Assembly: GCF_003332275.1 (NCBI RefSeq)
Contig: NZ_QOVA01000018.1
Coordinates: 1 to 64,000 of the forward strand
Length of the DNA stretch: 64,000 nucleotides
Direction: 5' to 3'
Origin: Edaphovirga cremea
GTDB lineage: Bacteria; Pseudomonadota; Gammaproteobacteria; Enterobacterales; Enterobacteriaceae
Part shown: positions 19,032 through 29,177 of the stretch, one piece after another
How the letters are laid out: each line of letters starts with the position of its first letter
Position numbering within the stretch: position 1 is the stretch's first letter
Notes under the pieces: model-generated
The model's database searches: none
What the model saw: only the letters and a program-made list of their open reading frames with translations
Told to the model about the DNA's origin: nothing
Made by a program: the position numbers and the translations under genes

Positions 19032-19754
19032 CTAGTCGGCAAACTGGGTATGCACCATGTAATTCACATCAACGTTCGGCCCGAGTTTGAATTGATTGGT
19101 CAGCGGGTTGTAATGCAACCCAATGATATGGCGTTCTACCAGCGGCGTGTGATCCACCCAGTGGAGCAACTCGGAAGGCTTGATGAATTTCTTCCGGTCA
19201 TGGGTCCCTTTGGGCACCATATTGAGAATATATTCTGCACCAATCACTGCCATCAGCCAGGATTTGTTATTGCGATTGATGGTTGAGAAAAAGACGTGAC
19301 CGCCGGGTTTGACCAGACGTGCGCAGGCGATGACCACCGAGGATGGATCCGGTACGTGTTCCAGCATCTCCATACAGGTTACGACGTCATACTGATGCGC
19401 ATGGGTTTCAGCATGCCCTTCAACCGTTTCCTGAATGTAATGGACCTTCACGCCGCTCTCAAGTGCGTGCAGACGCGCAACCTGCAACGGCTCGGTGCCC
19501 ATGTCGAGACCCGTTACCTCTGCACCTTCACGCGCCATGCTTTCAGCCAGAATTCCACCGCCGCAGCCAACGTCCAGTACTTTCTTGCCAAAAATTCCAT
19601 CCCCGCGCTCAAGAATATAATTCAGACGCAAGGGGTTGATGCGGTGCAGGGGCTTGAATTCCCCTTCCAGATCCCACCAACGGGAGGCCACGGCTTCAAA
19701 CTTGGCGATTTCCTGCTGGTCGACGTTTTGTGCTGCCTTTGGTTCTGCCTTCAT
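19032..19754 (-). CDS. ubiG: Ubiquinone biosynthesis O-methyltransferase UbiG
   Basis: SAM-dependent methyltransferase performing both O-methylations of ubiquinone synthesis. 240 residues, as in E. coli. Motif I is [20 protein letters not shown], with an acidic residue in VTGLDMG. The post-motif block [16 protein letters not shown] and [12 protein letters not shown] are diagnostic of UbiG. The N-terminal region [22 protein letters not shown] is the conserved membrane-interacting segment of the family. It is divergent from gyrA across 252 bp, as in E. coli. The ATG at 19754 has GGAG about 12 bases upstream. Confidence 0.96.
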   Translation of the reverse strand: MKAEPKAAQNVDQQEIAKFEAVASRWWDLEGEFKPLHRINPLRLNYILERGDGIFGKKVLDVGCGGGILAESMAREGAEVTGLDMGTEPLQVARLHALESGVKVHYIQETVEGHAETHAHQYDVVTCMEMLEHVPDPSSVVIACARLVKPGGHVFFSTINRNNKSWLMAVIGAEYILNMVPKGTHDRKKFIKPSELLHWVDHTPLVERHIIGLHYNPLTNQFKLGPNVDVNYMVHTQFAD

Positions 19755-19935
19755 GAGCGTTTACGACTCCTTCATCACGATATGCAAGATTATACATATT
19801 CCGACAGATTTGGCGCAGTTTTGTGAACTATGGGGAATATCCCGGCGAGAAGTCGGCAAGGTAGGACGGAACGGGCAAAAAATGACCATAAGCCGCTGCG
19901 AATAATGCAGTTGATTCCCACGAATGTGCCGTTTG

Positions 19936-19944
19936 TGGTATAGT
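19936..19944 (+). promoter_or_regulatory. Candidate extended -10 of the gyrA promoter
   Basis: TGGTATAGT is an extended -10 (TGN plus TATAGT) about 63 bp ahead of gyrA. No good -35 lies at the standard spacing, which fits an extended -10 promoter. Confidence 0.45.
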
Positions 19945-20006
19945 TTTGCACCTTTGCCTAACCAGGCAGCGGGCAGATGAATAATCAGTAGAGGGATAGC
20001 AGCTCC

Positions 20007-22685
20007 ATGAGCGACCTTGCCAGAGAAATCACACCGGTCAACATCGAAGAAGAGTTGAAAAACTCGTACCTGGATTACGCAATGTCCGTTATCGTCGGAC
20101 GTGCGCTTCCTGATGTACGCGATGGACTGAAACCGGTGCACCGACGCGTACTTTTCGCAATGAATGTTCTGGGTAACGACTGGAATAAAGCCTACAAGAA
20201 ATCGGCCCGTGTGGTCGGTGACGTAATCGGTAAATACCACCCGCACGGCGACACTGCGGTATACGACACCATTGTACGCATGGCGCAGCCTTTTTCCCTG
20301 CGTTATATGCTGGTGGATGGTCAGGGTAACTTCGGTTCGATTGACGGCGACTCCGCAGCAGCAATGCGTTATACCGAAGTGCGTATGTCGAAAATCGCGC
20401 ACGAACTGCTGGCGGATCTTGAGAAAGAGACCGTGGATTTTGTGCCTAACTACGATGGCACAGAACAGATTCCGGCAGTAATGCCAACGAGAATACCGAA
20501 CCTGCTGGTTAACGGTTCATCCGGTATTGCCGTCGGTATGGCGACCAACATTCCTCCGCACAACCTTTCCGAAGTGATCAACGGATGTCTGGCTTACATT
20601 GATGACGAAAACATCAGTGTTGAAGGGCTGATGGAGCACATTCCGGGGCCGGACTTCCCGACGGCGGCGATCATCAATGGTCGTCGTGGAATCGAGGAAG
20701 CCTACCGTACCGGGCGCGGCAAGATCTACATCCGCGCACGCGCAGAAGTCGAGACCGATGCCAAGACCGGGCGCGAAACCATTCTTGTTCACGAGATCCC
20801 GTATCAGGTGAACAAGGCGCGGCTGATCGAGAAGATCGCCGAGCTGGTGAAAGAGAAACGCGTTGAAGGTATCAGCGCGCTGCGTGATGAGTCCGATAAA
20901 GACGGCATGCGCATTGTAATCGAGATCAAACGTGATGCCGTGGGCGAAGTGGTTCTCAACAACCTCTATTCCCTGACCCAGTTGCAGACGTCGTTTGGTA
21001 TCAATATGGTTGCCCTGCATCAGGGACAACCCAAGATCCTCAACCTGAAAGACATTTTGTCTGCATTTGTGCGCCACCGCCGTGAAGTGGTCACCCGCAG
21101 AACCATTTTCGAACTGCGTAAAGCGCGCGATCGTGCCCATATCCTTGAGGCACTGGCCATTGCGCTGGCAAATATCGATCCGATCATTGAACTGATCCGC
21201 CGTGCGTCTACGCCTGCCGAAGCGAAAGCCGGGCTGGTTGAGCAATCGTGGGAACTGGGCAACGTGTCTGCCATGCTCGAACGCGCCGGTGATGATGCTG
21301 CCCGTCCTGAGTGGCTGGAAGCACAGTTCGGTATCCATGAAGGCCGCTATCACCTGACCGAGCAGCAGGCACAAGCCATTCTGGATCTGCGTTTGCAGAA
21401 ACTGACTGGCCTTGAGCACGAAAAACTGCTGGATGAGTACAAAGAACTGCTGACGCAGATCGCCGAGTTGCTGTTCATTTTGCAGAACCCGGATCGTCTG
21501 ATGGAAGTTATCCGTGAAGAGCTGAATGCCATCAAGGATCAGTATAACGATGCACGTCGCACCGAAATCACGGCCAACACCTCTGACATCAATATCGAAG
21601 ATCTGATCAGCCGTGAAGACGTTGTGGTTACGCTGTCGCATCAGGGCTACGTGAAATACCAGCCGCTGACCGACTATGAAGCCCAGCGTCGTGGTGGCAA
21701 AGGCAAATCTGCTGCGCGTATCAAAGAAGAGGACTTCATTGATCGCCTCCTGGTCGCCAACACCCATGACACTATTCTGTGCTTCTCCAACCGTGGCCGT
21801 CTGTACTGGATGAAGGTGTATCAACTGCCAGAAGCCAGCCGTGGCGCGCGCGGGCGTCCGATCGTCAACCTGCTGCCATTGGAAGCGAACGAGCGTATTA
21901 CGGCGATCCTGCCGGTTCGTGAATACGAAGACGGTCTGAACGTCTTTATGGCGACCGCCAGCGGTACCGTGAAGAAAACCGCCCTGACCGATTTCAGCCG
22001 TCCACGCAGCGCCGGTATCATTGCGGTGAATCTGAACGACGGTGATGAACTGATCGGCGTCGATCTGACCGATGGCACCAACGAAGTCATGCTTTTCTCT
22101 GCCGCGGGTAAAGTGGTGCGTTTCCTGGAAGAAGAAGAGGAAACCCTGGCAGACGGTACTGTCAGAGTGAAAGGTGTGCGTCGTATGGGCCGTACCGCTG
22201 CGGGCGTTCGTGGTATCAAGCTGGGCGCGGGCGATCGGGTGGTTTCCCTGATCATTCCTCGTGGTGAAGGCGAAATCCTGACCGTGACGCAAAACGGTTT
22301 TGGCAAACGTACCGCCGTCGACGAATACCCGACCAAATCCCGTGCTACCCAAGGCGTAATCTCCATTAAAGTGAGTGAGCGTAATGGGCCGGTCGTGGGT
22401 GCAGTTCAGGTAGAGGCCACCGACCAGATCATGATGATCACTGATGCCGGTACGCTGGTTCGTACCCGCGTGTCTGAAGTGAGCGTGGTTGGCCGTAATA
22501 CCCAGGGTGTTACGCTGATCCGTACCGCGGAAGATGAACATGTGGTTGGTCTGCAACGTGTCGCAGAACCGGTAGAAGATGAAGAGCTGGACAGCGTGGA
22601 AGCGGTTGAAGGCGAAATCATTGAAGAAGGTGATGTTGACGCGATTGATGAAGCGGATGACGAAATCCCGTCTGACGATGAGTAA
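20007..22685 (+). CDS. gyrA: DNA gyrase subunit A
   Basis: Breakage-reunion subunit of gyrase, which introduces negative supercoils. 892 residues (E. coli 875). The N-terminal catalytic domain has the active-site Tyr122 in [12 protein letters not shown]. The quinolone-determining region reads [20 protein letters not shown], with Thr at 83 and Asp at 87. The GyrA box QRRGGKG opens the C-terminal beta-pinwheel, which shows repeated DNA-wrapping blades. The C-terminus is a long acidic tail (residues about 850-892), where the extra length lies. It stands alone between the ubiG promoter region and a strong terminator. Confidence 0.97.
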   Translation: MSDLAREITPVNIEEELKNSYLDYAMSVIVGRALPDVRDGLKPVHRRVLFAMNVLGNDWNKAYKKSARVVGDVIGKYHPHGDTAVYDTIVRMAQPFSLRYMLVDGQGNFGSIDGDSAAAMRYTEVRMSKIAHELLADLEKETVDFVPNYDGTEQIPAVMPTRIPNLLVNGSSGIAVGMATNIPPHNLSEVINGCLAYIDDENISVEGLMEHIPGPDFPTAAIINGRRGIEEAYRTGRGKIYIRARAEVETDAKTGRETILVHEIPYQVNKARLIEKIAELVKEKRVEGISALRDESDKDGMRIVIEIKRDAVGEVVLNNLYSLTQLQTSFGINMVALHQGQPKILNLKDILSAFVRHRREVVTRRTIFELRKARDRAHILEALAIALANIDPIIELIRRASTPAEAKAGLVEQSWELGNVSAMLERAGDDAARPEWLEAQFGIHEGRYHLTEQQAQAILDLRLQKLTGLEHEKLLDEYKELLTQIAELLFILQNPDRLMEVIREELNAIKDQYNDARRTEITANTSDINIEDLISREDVVVTLSHQGYVKYQPLTDYEAQRRGGKGKSAARIKEEDFIDRLLVANTHDTILCFSNRGRLYWMKVYQLPEASRGARGRPIVNLLPLEANERITAILPVREYEDGLNVFMATASGTVKKTALTDFSRPRSAGIIAVNLNDGDELIGVDLTDGTNEVMLFSAAGKVVRFLEEEEETLADGTVRVKGVRRMGRTAAGVRGIKLGAGDRVVSLIIPRGEGEILTVTQNGFGKRTAVDEYPTKSRATQGVISIKVSERNGPVVGAVQVEATDQIMMITDAGTLVRTRVSEVSVVGRNTQGVTLIRTAEDEHVVGLQRVAEPVEDEELDSVEAVEGEIIEEGDVDAIDEADDEIPSDDE

Positions 22686-22746
22686 TCGATTCTGTTAGAT
22701 GTGTATATACCCTGAATAATGCGAGTTGCAGATATGACGGGTATGG

Positions 22747-22775
22747 AAGCCAGCCAATCAGGCTGGCTTTTTTTA
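22747..22775 (+). terminator. Rho-independent terminator of gyrA
   Basis: AAGCCAGCC pairs with GGCTGGCTT around an AATCA loop. It is followed by a run of T residues to 22775, the clearest intrinsic terminator in the window. Confidence 0.92.
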
Positions 22776-22843
22776 TGCGGTGTCGGTAGTGTATCCGCAT
22801 CGCTCCATCGCTGGTTCTATCCTGACTCTCTAATGGTATTCCA

Positions 22844-25708
22844 TTGAAATATCTGGCCTCATTTCGCACAACGTTGAAAATCTCCCGTTACTTATTCCGG
22901 GTATTGGCCCTAATGCTATGGTCATTGGGCGCGTTGCTGACCACCTTTTATATTCTTAATATCTTTCACGAAAAAGAGTCGGATATTCGTCAGGAATATA
23001 ATCTCAATTTTGATCAGGCGCAGGGCTACTTCAGACATTCGACGGAAATAATTCGTGATATCAAATACATTGCCGAGAACCGCCTGAATGGTGCGGTCAA
23101 CGGGCTGGATATCCTCAACGGTGTTTTCACCAGCAAAAACAAGCAACCCGAATTTTTCCCGCTCTACACAGAATCTGACTGTTCCCAGTTGAACGACAAT
23201 TATCGCAGCTCCCTCGAATCGCTGAGTAATACCATTCACTACTGGAAAGACAATTTTTCCGCGGCGTATGATCTGAACCGGGTCTTTTTTATCAGTGGTG
23301 AAAGCCTGTGCATGGCTGATTTCGGCGTTGGCAATGCGCCGATGGATCGCGGCAACGTATTGAAATCACTGCATGAGCGCATCCTTCAATTCCGTAACTC
23401 CAAAACCCCGGACAAAGACAGCAAACTGTTTTGGATCAGTCCTGGGCCACGTCCCGACGTAGGTTATCTGTACGTGCTGGCTCCGTTGTATGTTGGCAAC
23501 AAGCTTGAAGCACTGATCGGTATTGAGCAGACGCTACGTCTGGAAGACTTTGTTACGCCGAGTGCGTTGCCTATCGGGGTGACGCTGCTTGACCATAATA
23601 ACGAACCTTTACTGCGGTTCAGTGAAGGTGAGCGTTATATGTCACTGCTCGGGCGCTACCCCGAGGACAATGCATTTTTTGGTTACGTAAACAACTATAA
23701 CGATCTGATTCTGAAAAAGAATCTGACGCCTTCTTCGCTGAGTATTGTCTATTCGTTGCCGGTAAAAACGCTGGTTGAAGGCTTCAGGATATTGATTCTG
23801 AATGCCATTCTGCTCAATATTTTCTCTGGGGTGGTGCTGTTTACCCTGGCCTGGCTGTTTGAGCGGAAAATGTTCCTGCCCGCCGAAGAGAACGCTTTCA
23901 GGCTTGAGGAGAATGAACAATTCAACCACAAAATCGTCGCCTCTGCGCCAGTGGGGATTTCGATTCTGCGCATCAGCGATGGGGTTAATCTGCTCAGTAA
24001 TGAGCTGGCGCATAACTACATCAGCATGCTGACGCACGAAGATCGCCAGCGCATCACGCGGATTATCTGCGATCAGCAGGTGAATTTTGTAGATGTTATT
24101 ACCAGTAATAACAACAATATACAGCTCAGTTTTGTACATTCACGTTACCGCAATGAAGACGTGGCGATTTGCGTGCTGGTGGATGTCAGTGCGCGGGTGA
24201 AGATGGAGGAGTCGTTGCAGGAGATGGCGACGGCAGCCGAGCAGGCCAGCCAATCAAAATCCATGTTTCTGGCGACGGTCAGCCATGAACTCCGCACTCC
24301 GCTGTATGGCATCATCGGTAACCTCGATTTATTGCAGACGATTGGTTTACCGCAGGGCGTCGATCGGTTGGTGAATGCGATGAATAATTCGTCCAGCCTG
24401 TTGCTCAAAATCATCAGCGATATTCTCGACTTCTCGAAAATTGAATCCGAGCAATTAAAAATAGAGCCGCGTGAATTTTCCTGCCGTGAAGTCATTAACC
24501 ACATTACGGGCAACTATCTACCGCTGGTGGTGAAGAAACGCATCGGCCTTTACTGCTTTATCGAGCATGATGTTCCCGAGTTCATTTCAGGCGATCCGGT
24601 GCGCTTACAGCAGGTCCTGTCGAACCTGTTGAATAACGCCATAAAATTCACCGATACCGGATGTATCGTGCTGCACGCCAGAACCTGTAATGACTATCTG
24701 GAGTTTCGCGTGCGCGATACCGGCGTTGGTATTCCGGCGCGTGAAATTTCGCGTCTCTTTGATCCTTTCTTTCAGGTTGGGAGTGGGGTGCAGCGGCATT
24801 TTCAGGGTACCGGGTTGGGGCTGGCGATTTGCGAAAAGCTGATCAATTTGATGGACGGCGATATCGCTGTGGAATCAGAACCCGGTCTTGGCAGTCTGTT
24901 TACCGTACGCATTCCGTTGTATGAGGCGAAGTATGCCGAAAAACCTTCTGCGACGTTGTGGCAGGGCAAACGTCTGCTGCTTGAAATTCATAACAGCCAG
25001 CTTGAAAATTATCTCAGTGAGTTACTGACTGCGCGAGGTGCGACCGTTGAGCGTTACTATCCTGAACAGGAAACTTACAGCGGGGATGTGCTGATATCGG
25101 ACTTTCCGGTGATCCACAACGATACGCTGTGCGCACAAATCCATTTTTCCATCGATCACATTGGCCCGGCTATTGAAACCTCCCCGGGTTATTGGGTGCA
25201 CAGTACATCGACGCCGCTCGATATTATTATTTTGCTCAACAGGATCTATCTGCTGGAAGACAGCAGCAGTTTGACCATGCTGCAATTGCCGGTTCTTAAC
25301 CGGAAAACCCAGCGTGAGAATAGTGAGATAACCTTGCTGGTCGTGGACGATCATCCTATTAACCGTCGTTTACTGGCCGACCAACTGGGCTCGTTGGGCT
25401 ACCAGATTATCACTGCGCATGATGGCCTTGATGCATTGGATGCATTTAATAATAATCAGATTGATATTGTGCTGACCGATGTGAATATGCCGAGAATGGA
25501 TGGCTACCTGTTGACCCAGCGACTGCGGCAGATGGGATGTGTCTTGCCAGTGATTGGGGTAACGGCGAATGCGTTGGCGGAAGAAAAGCAGCGCTGTATC
25601 GAAGCGGGCATGGACAATTGTCTGTCGAAACCGGTAACACTGGATACGCTCAGAACAACGCTGACCTATTACAGTGAGCGGGTTCGTGAAACGCGGGATA
25701 CTGAATAA
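22844..25708 (+). CDS. rcsC: Hybrid sensor histidine kinase RcsC
   Basis: Inner-membrane sensor kinase of the Rcs envelope-stress phosphorelay. 954 residues (E. coli 949). Order: N-terminal span, periplasmic region to about residue 310, second span, PAS-like RcsC linker, HisKA with phospho-acceptor His481 in SHELRTPLYG, HATPase with NNAIKFTDTG and DTGVGIP and GTGLGLAICEKL, the RcsC ABL domain, and a C-terminal receiver with Asp879 in LTDVNMPRMDGY. The start is the TTG at 22844, which alone keeps the conserved KYLASFRTTLK N-terminus; the Shine-Dalgarno is weak. It converges on rcsB across a shared terminator. Confidence 0.95.
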   Translation: MKYLASFRTTLKISRYLFRVLALMLWSLGALLTTFYILNIFHEKESDIRQEYNLNFDQAQGYFRHSTEIIRDIKYIAENRLNGAVNGLDILNGVFTSKNKQPEFFPLYTESDCSQLNDNYRSSLESLSNTIHYWKDNFSAAYDLNRVFFISGESLCMADFGVGNAPMDRGNVLKSLHERILQFRNSKTPDKDSKLFWISPGPRPDVGYLYVLAPLYVGNKLEALIGIEQTLRLEDFVTPSALPIGVTLLDHNNEPLLRFSEGERYMSLLGRYPEDNAFFGYVNNYNDLILKKNLTPSSLSIVYSLPVKTLVEGFRILILNAILLNIFSGVVLFTLAWLFERKMFLPAEENAFRLEENEQFNHKIVASAPVGISILRISDGVNLLSNELAHNYISMLTHEDRQRITRIICDQQVNFVDVITSNNNNIQLSFVHSRYRNEDVAICVLVDVSARVKMEESLQEMATAAEQASQSKSMFLATVSHELRTPLYGIIGNLDLLQTIGLPQGVDRLVNAMNNSSSLLLKIISDILDFSKIESEQLKIEPREFSCREVINHITGNYLPLVVKKRIGLYCFIEHDVPEFISGDPVRLQQVLSNLLNNAIKFTDTGCIVLHARTCNDYLEFRVRDTGVGIPAREISRLFDPFFQVGSGVQRHFQGTGLGLAICEKLINLMDGDIAVESEPGLGSLFTVRIPLYEAKYAEKPSATLWQGKRLLLEIHNSQLENYLSELLTARGATVERYYPEQETYSGDVLISDFPVIHNDTLCAQIHFSIDHIGPAIETSPGYWVHSTSTPLDIIILLNRIYLLEDSSSLTMLQLPVLNRKTQRENSEITLLVVDDHPINRRLLADQLGSLGYQIITAHDGLDALDAFNNNQIDIVLTDVNMPRMDGYLLTQRLRQMGCVLPVIGVTANALAEEKQRCIEAGMDNCLSKPVTLDTLRTTLTYYSERVRETRDTE

Positions 25709-25748
25709 CCTGTCTGTAAATCAAAAACTGTCTTGTAAATCAAAAAGA

Positions 25749-25778
25749 AAGAGGGTGCGGTATCTGCCGCACCCTCTT
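25749..25778. terminator. Bidirectional terminator between rcsC and rcsB
   Basis: AAGAGGGTGCGG and CCGCACCCTCTT form a 12-bp perfect stem around a 6-base loop in the 100-bp gap between the convergent genes. The minus-strand side is followed by TCTTTTTG, a usable T-run for rcsB. Confidence 0.8.
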
Positions 25779-25808
25779 GATAGGCGTCACACTTACGTAA
25801 CCCGTCGC

Positions 25809-26459
25809 TTAATCTTTATCTATTGGCGTCATACTGACCGACGAAAGGTAGTTAAGCAGAGCAATGTCGTTATCAACACCCAGCTTCATCATTGCTGATT
25901 TTTTCTGGCTGCTGATGGTTTTTATACTGCGGTTCAATTTCTTGGCAATTTCGGTAACCAGGAAACCTTCGGCGAACAGGCGCAGAACCTCACTCTCTTT
26001 TGGCGACAGGCGTTTGTCCCCGTAACCATTGGCGCTGATCTTTTCCAGCAAACGCGCTACGCTATCAGGCGTGAATTTTTTGCCTTTCTGTAGAGCGGCC
26101 AGCGCTTTTGGCAGATCGGTAGGTGCACCCTGTTTCAGCACGATACCTTCAATATCGAGATCCAATACAGAGCTCAAAATCGCCGGGTTATTGTTCATGG
26201 TAAGAACAATGATCGAGAGTTGTGGGTAATGACGTTTGATATATTTGATCAACGTAATGCCATCGCCATATTTTTCACCGGGCATGGAAAGATCGGTGAT
26301 CAATACATTGGCGTCGAGTTTGGCCAGATTGTTAATCAGGGCGGTAGAATCTTCAAACTCACCCACGACATTCACCCACTCGATCTGCTCAAGTGACTTT
26401 CGGATGCCAAACAGAACAATAGGATGGTCATCGGCAATAATTACATTTAAGTTATTCAT
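25809..26459 (-). CDS. rcsB: Response regulator RcsB
   Basis: DNA-binding regulator of capsule, motility and biofilm genes. 216 residues, as in E. coli. N-terminal receiver with acidic pocket (IIADDHP) and phospho-acceptor Asp56 in LITDLSMPGEK. C-terminal LuxR-type HTH with LSPKESEVLRLFAEG and VTEIAKKLNRSIKTISSQK. The frame is open 20 codons further, but MNNLNVIIADD at 26459 is the conserved start. It overlaps the last 8 bp of rcsD, which differs from the short gap in E. coli and suggests translational coupling. Confidence 0.96.
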   Translation of the reverse strand: MNNLNVIIADDHPIVLFGIRKSLEQIEWVNVVGEFEDSTALINNLAKLDANVLITDLSMPGEKYGDGITLIKYIKRHYPQLSIIVLTMNNNPAILSSVLDLDIEGIVLKQGAPTDLPKALAALQKGKKFTPDSVARLLEKISANGYGDKRLSPKESEVLRLFAEGFLVTEIAKKLNRSIKTISSQKKSAMMKLGVDNDIALLNYLSSVSMTPIDKD

Positions 26460-29154
26460 TTTCTTGGCTACCTTGCTGCAGCAGTCTGGTGATAAAGTGA
26501 TCAATCTGACGTATGTCATTTTCGATCATCAGCATATCCGTTGCGATAATATGCTGTTCTAAGGTTTCACAAAAAAGTTTGCCAGGTGTCAGATTCAGCA
26601 TGGCGAACACCCCTTTGAGGCGATGCGCAGTCTGAGAAAGTGACTTAAAATCCTGTTGTTGGCTTTCATTATACAGTTTCTCCAGATCTTCCGGTACTGT
26701 CTCGACAAACAGTGCGAAGTAATCGCTCCCCGCCAACTGTTTTTTGTAGAGATCGATATCATCGATGCGGAGTCCTTCAGAAGATGAACCGTCAACCGTT
26801 GCAGCTATTTGCTGCTCGATCAACAGCAATATAGCGTCAATTACCGCACTACCAATATTGTAATTGACGCGGATGTAATGCTTCTCCAGTTGCTGAAACC
26901 CTGGCTCATCACTGGCCAGCAGCAGGGTATAACGATCGCAGTTCTGTGGATTATCCGTCAGCATCACGTCATAATCGCGATTAACTTGCCGCTCATCGCC
27001 AGTAATGCATATCGCGCCGTAAGCATTAAGCAAACGGGTGACAATCGACTGAACCTCATCAGATGTAATATCCAGCAGGACTGTCACGTCATCCAGCAGT
27101 TTTTCGCTTTCCTGTGACTCTTTTGGCAGTAATTCTACAGGCAACTTCACGGTATAGCGTGTACCTATATCGACTTTGCTGCGGATCTCCAATTGACCGT
27201 TCAATTTCTTACACAGTTGATTACATAAGAAAAATGTCAGGCCAGATCCATGGCTAAAACGGTCAACCAATGTCTGGTTCAGGAAAGGATAATTGAGGTT
27301 GCTGATCTCTTCTTTTGAAATACCGCTGCCGGTATCATTAATATGAATAAGCAATTGCTCCGGATTCTGGGAATCATTCTCCACAATCAGAGAAATTTTA
27401 CCAAATGACGTAGTGACAATAGCGTAATCCAGCAGCAGTGACAGCACTTTCTTCAGCGCCTGCGCGTCCCCAACATAATGCTGTTCAAGATCAATTTGAT
27501 AGTGGTTGAACAGCGACAAACCTTTACGATTGATTGCGGGTAGCGCCTCCAACAACAACTCATCGATCAGGGTATGCAAAACAAACGGCTGATGTTCTGG
27601 CTGCCAATCCTGGGTTTCAATTCGCGTCAACAGCGTGATGCTGTCAATCAGCGTCAAGGCTGACTGGGATTCGACCACTAAACTTTCGATCAAACGGCTT
27701 TGCTCGTGGGGATCGCTGGTTTGCTGGATCTTTTGTGCCAGCGAATTCAGGGTGTTGAGCGGCTGATTCAATTCAATGCCCAGATTATGCAGCATCAATT
27801 TCCGCGCCTGTAAATTCTTGTCGAATTCACGGCGTGCCTGCTGCAACTTTTTGTTCACCATCACTTCCTTGTCCTGATCGTGCAGCATGAACAAATGGGT
27901 GTCGGGGCTGAATTTACTGCGGAACATACGAATTTCGTACACTTCGTTATTCACCGTCGCCTGAATCACCCCCTGATGCTGTTCAGCCATATGGGCAATT
28001 TTTTGCAGGCTAAGGTGGGGGAGAAGGTGATCGGCTATTTTATTGCTGGCGATGACCGAATTGGTGGCGAAGTTATATACCAATAATCCGACGGGCATAT
28101 TGGTAATGATCTCCTGGTTCAGCGCATGTTCCGCTTCCAGTTTTGCCGCCATGTTTTCGCTGGGGCGAATAAATTGATGACGCAAAAAATAGATACCCGC
28201 CATCGCCATGACCAGCAAGGCTAAATTGATCAGCACCAGCCAGAAGTTATTGCGTACCAGATCCAGCGTCAGGCTCAATAACGGCACCTGATAGACTATC
28301 CGCAACGGCGAGTTATCCAGTGGCGCAGAAAACTGCAACTGCCAGCCGATACGACTGACGAGGGTTTCGTTGCTGTCACCGTCTATCAAATCACCTTCAT
28401 TGATAGGGGTGGAATCTTCCACCAGAGAGAAGTTGGCCCGCGCCATGTTCACCGGAATGAGATCGTTAACCGGTAGATCGAACGCGATAACGGTAGCCAG
28501 GTGACCGGGATTATTAAAAGTGGTGCGAAGCGAGAAATAGTAGTCGTTGGCAAAACGAGACTTTCTCAACTCAGAGAATGTTTCGCGCTCATCAAGCGTA
28601 TTGGCCTGCTGCAACATCTCGGCACGGCGCGATTCTGCCGACACCGTCAGGTAGCTCTCTTTGAAGCGCGAAGTCAGTTCTTGCAACGGTTGGGTGGTGA
28701 TCAGTATCAGGCTATTGTCCTGACCATTCAGATAATACATGGAGAAATTCTGGTTTTTGGCCCCCCACTGCATATCGAGATAATTCGATATTTTCAGCGT
28801 CAAATCCAGCGTCGAACTGTCGTGGCTGCCGAAGATCACCGCATCGGTTTTTTTACGCGCTTTTTGTATGTAGTAGACATCCGGCCGCAGGCGAATTTCC
28901 TGCACGCCTCCCGCTTCTCCATCGGTCAATTGTGTGCCGGTGAAGTTGTCGTAAATCTGATACGTATTGAAGCGATAAGTGTCGATCCGCTGCTGAAAGC
29001 GGCTGGCAATATTGGTGACCGCGTACTTTTTATCACTCAGATAGGCATTGGTATAATTGTAGCCATACAGCCCGAGCGCCATGCTCAACAGCAAGATAAA
29101 CAGCCAGAAAAATCGCGTGATACTGGATGACGTCAGCGATAAATATTTATTCAT
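26452..29154 (-). CDS. rcsD: Phosphotransferase RcsD (HPt protein)
   Basis: Passes phosphate from RcsC to RcsB. 900 residues (E. coli 890). Two membrane spans flank a periplasmic domain of about 270 residues. A histidine-kinase-like region lacks the phospho-acceptor His but keeps the ATPase-like fold (HINDTGSGISKEE, GSGLTFFLCNQL). Then come an ABL domain and a C-terminal HPt domain with His844 in TAHRLKGVFAML. It is transcribed with rcsB. An MFS gene lies only 23 bp upstream on the same strand, in place of the ompC neighbour found in E. coli. Confidence 0.94.
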   Translation of the reverse strand: MNKYLSLTSSSITRFFWLFILLLSMALGLYGYNYTNAYLSDKKYAVTNIASRFQQRIDTYRFNTYQIYDNFTGTQLTDGEAGGVQEIRLRPDVYYIQKARKKTDAVIFGSHDSSTLDLTLKISNYLDMQWGAKNQNFSMYYLNGQDNSLILITTQPLQELTSRFKESYLTVSAESRRAEMLQQANTLDERETFSELRKSRFANDYYFSLRTTFNNPGHLATVIAFDLPVNDLIPVNMARANFSLVEDSTPINEGDLIDGDSNETLVSRIGWQLQFSAPLDNSPLRIVYQVPLLSLTLDLVRNNFWLVLINLALLVMAMAGIYFLRHQFIRPSENMAAKLEAEHALNQEIITNMPVGLLVYNFATNSVIASNKIADHLLPHLSLQKIAHMAEQHQGVIQATVNNEVYEIRMFRSKFSPDTHLFMLHDQDKEVMVNKKLQQARREFDKNLQARKLMLHNLGIELNQPLNTLNSLAQKIQQTSDPHEQSRLIESLVVESQSALTLIDSITLLTRIETQDWQPEHQPFVLHTLIDELLLEALPAINRKGLSLFNHYQIDLEQHYVGDAQALKKVLSLLLDYAIVTTSFGKISLIVENDSQNPEQLLIHINDTGSGISKEEISNLNYPFLNQTLVDRFSHGSGLTFFLCNQLCKKLNGQLEIRSKVDIGTRYTVKLPVELLPKESQESEKLLDDVTVLLDITSDEVQSIVTRLLNAYGAICITGDERQVNRDYDVMLTDNPQNCDRYTLLLASDEPGFQQLEKHYIRVNYNIGSAVIDAILLLIEQQIAATVDGSSSEGLRIDDIDLYKKQLAGSDYFALFVETVPEDLEKLYNESQQQDFKSLSQTAHRLKGVFAMLNLTPGKLFCETLEQHIIATDMLMIENDIRQIDHFITRLLQQGSQENE

Positions 29155-29177
29155 AACGTTAATCGATTATTCCTTCA

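Noticed and set aside
20253..20255. GyrA Thr83 as an acquired quinolone-resistance mutation
   Set aside because: Thr83 is wild type in several gamma-proteobacteria and no relative is available here for comparison.
20517..22556. 679-codon antisense frame opposite gyrA
   Set aside because: It lies wholly opposite a highly conserved gene, is His/Gln/Phe-rich and has no recognisable domain; it is a codon-usage shadow.
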